From positions 1 through 20,690 of the forward strand of contig NZ_SPQM01000086.1 of the NCBI RefSeq assembly GCF_004570345.1: DNA of 20,690 bases. Reading direction: 5' to 3'. Shown in pieces: positions 17,117 through 20,690 of this stretch. Below the pieces are notes generated by a model that searched no databases, had not been told where the DNA came from, and worked only from the letters and a program-made list of their open reading frames with translations. Position 1 is the first letter of the stretch; the number at the start of each line of letters is the position of its first letter. The stretch is from Blastococcus sp. CT_GayMR20. Lineage in GTDB: Bacteria; Actinomycetota; Actinomycetes; Mycobacteriales; Geodermatophilaceae. Both the position numbers and the translations under genes were made by a program.

Positions 17117-18309
17117 GTGAGGACGACGGGCAGCTCCGCGAGGCCGCGGATGACGAATTCCGGACGGCGGACCGGCTCCCCGCCCAGCTCGAGGGACGAC
17201 GTCCGGTCGAGCAGGGCACCGAAAGCGGCCTGCAGCTCCACCCGCGCCAGCGGTGCCCCGATGCAGAAGTGCACCCCGGCGCCGAAGGAGATGTGCGGGT
17301 TGTCCGAGCGGCCGAGGTCGAGCACCTCCGGCCGGTCGAACGCCGCGGGGTCGTGGTTGGCCGACCCGAGCAGTGCCGCGATCTTCTGGCCCTCCTCGAC
17401 GACGACGCCCCCGACCTCGACGTCCCCGGTGGCCGTGCGTTCGAACAGCTGCAGCGGCGAGTCGAACCGCATCAGCTCCTCGATCGCGGTCGGCAGCAGC
17501 GACCGGTCCGCCCGCAGGCGGGCCAGCTCGCCGGGGTGGCGCAGCAGCGCCAGCGTGCCGTTCCCGGTGACGTTGACCGTCGCCTCGTGGCCGGCATTGA
17601 GCAGCAGGATGCAGGTGGTGACCAGCTCGTCCTCCGTCAGCCGGTCACCCTCCGCGTCGCGGATCTCCACCAGGGAGCTGACCAGGTCGTCGCCCGGGTT
17701 CCGGCGGCGGTCGGCGGCCAGCCCCCGCAGGTAGGTGACGAACTCGTCCGCCGCCCGCTCGGCCGCCTCCTCCCGCTCGCGGGTGCGGTCGTACTCGTAC
17801 ATCTTCACGATCGCGTTCGACCACGGCCGCAGCAGCGGCCGGTCGGCCTCGGGCACCCCGAGCAGCTCGGCGATCACGGCCACCGGCAGCTGCTCGGCCA
17901 TGGTCAGCAGGTCGACCGGACGGCTGCCCGCGGACTCCTCGAGCAGCTCGTCGACCAGCCGCCTTGCCAGTTCCTCCACCCACGGCCGCAGCCGCTCCAC
18001 GTGACCGCGGGCGAACGCCGTGCTGATCAGCCGCCGCAGGCGGGTGTGGTTCGGCGGCTCCATCTCCAGGATCGCGTTGCGATGGATGAGGTTGAAGCTC
18101 TCGAAGCGCTCGGCCGGGTCCTTGTCCTTCCAGATCCGGCCCAACCTCCGGTCGCGCAGCACCGCGTTCGACTCGGCGTGCGTGAACGCCAGCCACAGGC
18201 CCAGGCCCTCGTGCCACTGCACGGGGGCGACCTCGCGCGCGTGCGCGAAGGCGGGATAGGGGTCCGCGACGACGGCCGGGTCGGCGAGATCGAGGAGAAC
18301 GGCGGCCAC
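17113..18309 (-). CDS. Cytochrome P450 monooxygenase
   Basis: 398 residues, the normal size for a soluble bacterial P450. It would insert one oxygen atom from O2 into an organic substrate using electrons from ferredoxin and a reductase, neither encoded here. Diagnostic motifs are all intact: C-helix HTRLRR (88-93), I-helix AGHEAT (239-244) with the oxygen-activating acid/alcohol pair E242-T244, K-helix ExxR (E278, R281), and haem loop FGAGVHFCIG with thiolate ligand C349, followed by APLARVE. It looks like the CYP107/CYP105-type actinobacterial group, but I cannot place the family exactly. The GTG start lacks a Shine-Dalgarno and follows a leaderless-type promoter. It is the first gene of a P450, alkD-like, acyl-CoA ligase series. 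Confidence 0.95.
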   Translation of the reverse strand: MAAVLLDLADPAVVADPYPAFAHAREVAPVQWHEGLGLWLAFTHAESNAVLRDRRLGRIWKDKDPAERFESFNLIHRNAILEMEPPNHTRLRRLISTAFARGHVERLRPWVEELARRLVDELLEESAGSRPVDLLTMAEQLPVAVIAELLGVPEADRPLLRPWSNAIVKMYEYDRTREREEAAERAADEFVTYLRGLAADRRRNPGDDLVSSLVEIRDAEGDRLTEDELVTTCILLLNAGHEATVNVTGNGTLALLRHPGELARLRADRSLLPTAIEELMRFDSPLQLFERTATGDVEVGGVVVEEGQKIAALLGSANHDPAAFDRPEVLDLGRSDNPHISFGAGVHFCIGAPLARVELQAAFGALLDRTSSLELGGEPVRRPEFVIRGLAELPVVLT

Positions 18310-18315
18310 GGCCGG

Positions 18316-18321
18316 AGCCTA
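18316..18321 (-). promoter_or_regulatory. -10-like TAGGCT, leaderless promoter for P450 gene
   Basis: On the - strand TAGGCT ends 6 nt before the GTG at 18309. This TANNNT spacing is typical of leaderless mRNAs. No clear -35 is seen. Confidence 0.38.
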
Positions 18322-18351
18322 TGGCGGTCGAAGACAGCGGGAGGACCCACA

Positions 18352-18357
18352 TACGCT
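18352..18357 (+). promoter_or_regulatory. -10-like TACGCT, leaderless promoter for DUF5926 gene
   Basis: TACGCT ends 7 nt before ATG 18365, and no good Shine-Dalgarno lies between. It faces the P450 promoter, giving a 55-bp divergent control region. Confidence 0.4.
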
Positions 18358-18364
18358 GCAGAGC

Positions 18365-19297
18365 ATGTCGTCCCGCAAGCGCTCCTCCGCCCCGACCGCC
18401 GACGCGCCGGAGGGGATCAACCCGAAGGCGCCGTGCCCCTGCGGCTCCGGACGCCGCTACAAGCACTGCCACGGCTCCGGTTATGCCCCGCCGGTCACCC
18501 GGCCCTTCGAGGGCCTGCCCGGCGAGGCCGACTGGGTGGCGCTGCGGGAGCTGGTGCCGGCGGCGACCGCTGCCCTGCGGACGGCGGACGGGCGCGACGT
18601 CACCCTGGCCAGCGTGCTGCCCGGCGGGACCCCGGCGCTGGTCCGGGCCAACGGCGAGATCGTGCTCGGCGTCCAGCTGCAGACGTCGTCCGACGACGTG
18701 AGCCGCGACCTCGGGACGGCGCTGGCCGCCGCCCTCGAGGCCCCCGCGGGCGCGCCGGTCGACCCCGGGCCGATCGGTGCCGCGGGTTCGTCCGGCCCGC
18801 GGCTGCAGGAGCTGCTCGACCTGAGCGCGCCGTTCGAGGTGACCGTCCACGACGACTACGGCTTCTGGCTCGAGGGCACCGACGCCGGTCCGGCGGCGCA
18901 CGCCGGGCTGGAGCAGGCGAACCAGGCCATCCTGCCCACCGTGCGGCTGCCCGGGCTCGAGGCCGCCTACTGGGTTCGGCCCGGCAACGAGCGGGCACAC
19001 CTGCGGTGGGTGCGCCCCGAGCCGGAGGAGGCCCTGCTCGACGCGCTGGCCAGGCTCGGCGCCTCCGACCAGCTGCTCCTCGGCGAGGGCACCCGGTACG
19101 CCGGCGCGTTCCGCGCCCTCGGTCTCGTCGTCCCGGTGTGGGATCTGCCGGCCGACACCCCCGCCGAGGACTGGGTGACCCCGGCGACGGAGTTCCAGAC
19201 CCGCCTGGAGCAGGCCCTGTCGGTCACCGGGCCGCTGAACGCCGACGAGCGCCGCACCCGTGCCGGGCTGCTGTCGCGGCAGGTCACCCTGCGCTGA
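18365..19297 (+). CDS. DUF5926 family protein with N-terminal SEC-C zinc motif
   Basis: 310 residues. A charged N-terminus is followed by the SEC-C knuckle PCPCGSGRRYKHCHG, with zinc ligands C24, C26, C35 and H36. In SecA and other proteins this motif binds zinc and mediates protein (SecB) or ribosome contacts. The remainder matches the actinobacterial DUF5926 family along its length: RPFEGLPGEADWVALRELVPA (about 46-66), ISRDL-like VSRDLGTAL, LQELLDLSAPFEVTVHDDYGFW, EAAYWVRP, HLRWVRPEPEEALLDALARL, LGEGTRYAGAFRALGLVVPVWDLP, and terminal ADERRTRAGLLSRQVTLR. The function is unknown. Its near-universal presence in Actinobacteria suggests housekeeping. ATG is chosen because the family starts there and a leaderless-type -10 precedes it. 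Confidence 0.9.
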   Translation: MSSRKRSSAPTADAPEGINPKAPCPCGSGRRYKHCHGSGYAPPVTRPFEGLPGEADWVALRELVPAATAALRTADGRDVTLASVLPGGTPALVRANGEIVLGVQLQTSSDDVSRDLGTALAAALEAPAGAPVDPGPIGAAGSSGPRLQELLDLSAPFEVTVHDDYGFWLEGTDAGPAAHAGLEQANQAILPTVRLPGLEAAYWVRPGNERAHLRWVRPEPEEALLDALARLGASDQLLLGEGTRYAGAFRALGLVVPVWDLPADTPAEDWVTPATEFQTRLEQALSVTGPLNADERRTRAGLLSRQVTLR

Positions 19298-19336
19298 CGG
19301 ATCGGTCTCTTCGCCCCTGATCGCGGGCGGTGGAGG

Positions 19337-19348
19337 CGTGGCGCCACG
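19337..19348. promoter_or_regulatory. 12-bp perfect palindrome CGTGGCGCCACG
   Basis: A loop-free dyad in the 231-bp gap between DUF5926 and the sugar-binding-protein gene. It is a possible regulator site, with weak support. Confidence 0.3.
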
Positions 19349-19356
19349 GCATGCAG

Positions 19357-19370
19357 CCGTGTGCACACGG
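19357..19370. promoter_or_regulatory. 14-bp perfect palindrome CCGTGTGCACACGG
   Basis: A perfect dyad 64 bp upstream of the LacI-type operator. It may be an activator or second repressor site for sugar-transporter control. No matching regulator is known to me. Confidence 0.4.
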
Positions 19371-19419
19371 AGGTGACGGGAGCGTTACGCGACCGTGACG
19401 TCGAATGGGCGACGAGGCC

Positions 19420-19447
19420 TTGACGCGGTGCCTTGTTAGCGCTCACA
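19420..19447 (+). promoter_or_regulatory. Candidate -35 and LacI-type operator for sugar-binding protein gene
   Basis: TTGACG at 19420-19425 is a good -35 candidate. About 17 bp on, where the -10 would fall, lies TGTTAGCGCTCACA (19434-19447), six of seven pairs symmetric about AGC|GCT and close to the classic LacI-family consensus. A repressor bound there would cover the promoter. The -10 itself is poor, so the promoter call is weaker than the operator call. Confidence 0.55.
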
Positions 19448-19514
19448 TTGGGGCGCTCGCACAGCCGCGAGCCTGCGCCGGGTCGACCGGGTCGAGTGGC
19501 GGCAGATGTCTCGA

Positions 19515-19521
19515 AGAGGAG
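19515..19521 (+). promoter_or_regulatory. Shine-Dalgarno deciding the GTG start of the sugar-binding protein
   Basis: AGAGGAG lies 7 nt before GTG 19529. It rules out the upstream in-frame ATG at 19433-19435, which overlaps the operator. Confidence 0.8.
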
Positions 19522-19528
19522 ATCAAAC

Positions 19529-20680
19529 GTGAGCAGGAAGCTCGGCTTGACCGCCGCCAGTGCCGTTCTGGCGCTGACGCTGGCGGCCTGTGGTGGAGAG
19601 GGCGCCGGCAGCGGCTCCGGTTCGGGCGGCGGCGGTTCCGACGAGGAGCAGTCGATCGGTGTCTCGATGCCGACCCAGACCTCGGAGCGCTGGATCGCCG
19701 ACGGCGACGCCGTCAAGGAGCAGCTGGAGGCCGAGGGGTACACCGTCGACCTGCAGTTCGCCGGCGACGACATCCCGACCCAGTCCCAGCAGGTCGACCA
19801 GATGATCACGCAGGGCGCCGACGCTCTGATCATCGCCGCCATCGACGGCACCGCGCTGAGCAGCCAGCTGCAGGCCGCGGCCGACGCCGGCATCCCGGTC
19901 ATCTCCTACGACCGGCTCATCCGCGACAGCGAGAACGTCGACTTCTACGTCAGCTTCGACAACTTCAAGGTCGGGGTGGCGCAGGGCAACGCGCTCCTGA
20001 CCGGCCTCGGCATCGCCAACGACGACGCCCCCGACGGCACCGCCACGGGTCCGTTCAACATCGAGCTGTTCGCCGGTTCGCTGGACGACAACAACGCCTT
20101 CTTCTTCTTCGACGGCGCCATGTCGGTCCTCCAGCCCAAGATCGACGACGGCACCCTGGTCGTGAAGTCGGGCCAGACCGACATCGAGCAGGTCGCCACG
20201 CTGCGCTGGCAGCAGGAGACGGCGCAGAAGCGCATGGAGGACCTCCTCACCTCCAGCTACAACGACGGCTCCAAGGTCAACGGCGTCCTGTCGCCCTACG
20301 ACGGCCTGTCCCGCGGCATCATCACCGCGCTGCAGAACGCCGGCTACGGCCCGACGATCGACGCCGCCAACCCGATGCCCATCGTGACCGGCCAGGACGC
20401 CGAGATCGCCTCGGTCAAGCTCATCGCCGACGGCGTCCAGAGCTCGACGATCTTCAAGGACACCCGACTGCTGGCCGAGCAGGCCGTCATCGCTGCCCAG
20501 GCGTTCCTCGAGGGCAACGAGCCGGAGGCCAACGACACCGAGTCCTACGACAACGGCGTCAAGGTCGTCCCGTCCTACCTGCTGCCCGTCGAGACGGTCT
20601 TCACCGACGACATCCAGTCGGTCCTGATCGACTCGGAGTACTGGACGGCCGACGAGGTCGCCTCCGGACAGGCCGACTGA
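19529..20680 (+). CDS. Sugar ABC transporter substrate-binding lipoprotein (ChvE/XylF-like)
   Basis: 383 residues. A lipoprotein signal (VSRKLGLTAASAVLALTLAAC) has its lipobox LTLAAC and lipidated C21, followed by a Gly/Ser linker (about 22-40). A type I periplasmic-binding fold follows, beginning SIGVSMPTQTSERWIADGD. Motifs QQVDQMITQGADALIIAAIDG and AGIPVISYDRLIRDSENVDFYVSFDN are typical of xylose/multiple-monosaccharide receptors, where the Asp-Arg pair in SYDRL and the later GQDAE (PIVTGQDAEIASVK) contact the sugar. It is anchored outside the membrane and hands its ligand to a permease/ATPase pair. Those genes would normally follow but the window ends 10 bp later. A LacI-type operator upstream suggests sugar induction. 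Xylose or another aldose is a reasonable guess for the ligand and is not proven. Confidence 0.93.
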   Translation: MSRKLGLTAASAVLALTLAACGGEGAGSGSGSGGGGSDEEQSIGVSMPTQTSERWIADGDAVKEQLEAEGYTVDLQFAGDDIPTQSQQVDQMITQGADALIIAAIDGTALSSQLQAAADAGIPVISYDRLIRDSENVDFYVSFDNFKVGVAQGNALLTGLGIANDDAPDGTATGPFNIELFAGSLDDNNAFFFFDGAMSVLQPKIDDGTLVVKSGQTDIEQVATLRWQQETAQKRMEDLLTSSYNDGSKVNGVLSPYDGLSRGIITALQNAGYGPTIDAANPMPIVTGQDAEIASVKLIADGVQSSTIFKDTRLLAEQAVIAAQAFLEGNEPEANDTESYDNGVKVVPSYLLPVETVFTDDIQSVLIDSEYWTADEVASGQAD

Positions 20681-20690
20681 CTCACCGGCC

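Noticed and set aside
19433..19528. ATG start 32 codons upstream of the sugar-binding lipoprotein
   Set aside because: It overlaps the LacI-type operator and would bury the lipoprotein signal behind a charged segment. The GTG has a strong ribosome site.

Overview
The window is one very large interrupted palindrome. Bases 1-10285 and 10406-20690 are exact reverse complements of each other (position i pairs with 20691-i). They flank a 120-base unpaired centre at 10286-10405. Every gene and intergenic signal on the left therefore reappears on the right in opposite orientation, and both outer ends stop at the same base, 10 nt beyond the same stop codon. A 7-bp microhomology sits at the junction, and the turn-round falls inside a reading frame. 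Long perfect palindromes are also known to be unstable in bacteria. I therefore read the window as a fold-back chimera or an assembly-graph artefact (for example from multiple-displacement amplification) of about 10.4 kb of real locus, and not as a biological element. A true head-to-head duplication cannot be excluded from sequence alone. The right half (10286-20690) looks native, because the glmL/mutL-type frame runs naturally through the centre into the right arm and not into the left.

The organism is a very high-G+C actinobacterium. The evidence is strong G/C bias at third codon positions, GTG starts, GTGA stop/start overlaps, leaderless-type promoters, a DUF5926/SEC-C protein typical of Actinobacteria, and a Cfp30B-like VOC protein. 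A Geodermatophilaceae-type host is a guess from general sequence flavour only.

Layout of the native half, left to right: a 5'-truncated GlmL/MutL ASKHA-family gene (+) converges on and overlaps a two-domain VOC protein (-). Next come two translationally coupled bacterial PH-domain membrane proteins (-), YdbT-like then YdbS-like in coordinate order. A single-domain rhodanese (+) is divergent from them and ends at a strong two-way terminator hairpin, which it shares with a convergent acyl-CoA ligase (-). Upstream of the ligase lie an AlkD-like DNA alkylation repair protein and a cytochrome P450 (both -, overlapping by 4 bp). The transcription order is P450, alkD-like, ligase, with two adjacent hairpins between the last two. 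The DUF5926 protein (+) is divergent from the P450 across 55 bp. Last is a lipoprotein sugar-binding protein (+) preceded by a LacI-type operator. The permease and ATPase genes normally found next to such a protein would lie beyond the window end.

Functionally this is ordinary chromosomal content: sugar uptake, fatty-acid activation, a possible oxidation/repair operon, membrane PH proteins and small housekeeping proteins. No gap between genes exceeds about 230 bp. I see no RNA genes, CRISPR array, transposase or defence system.
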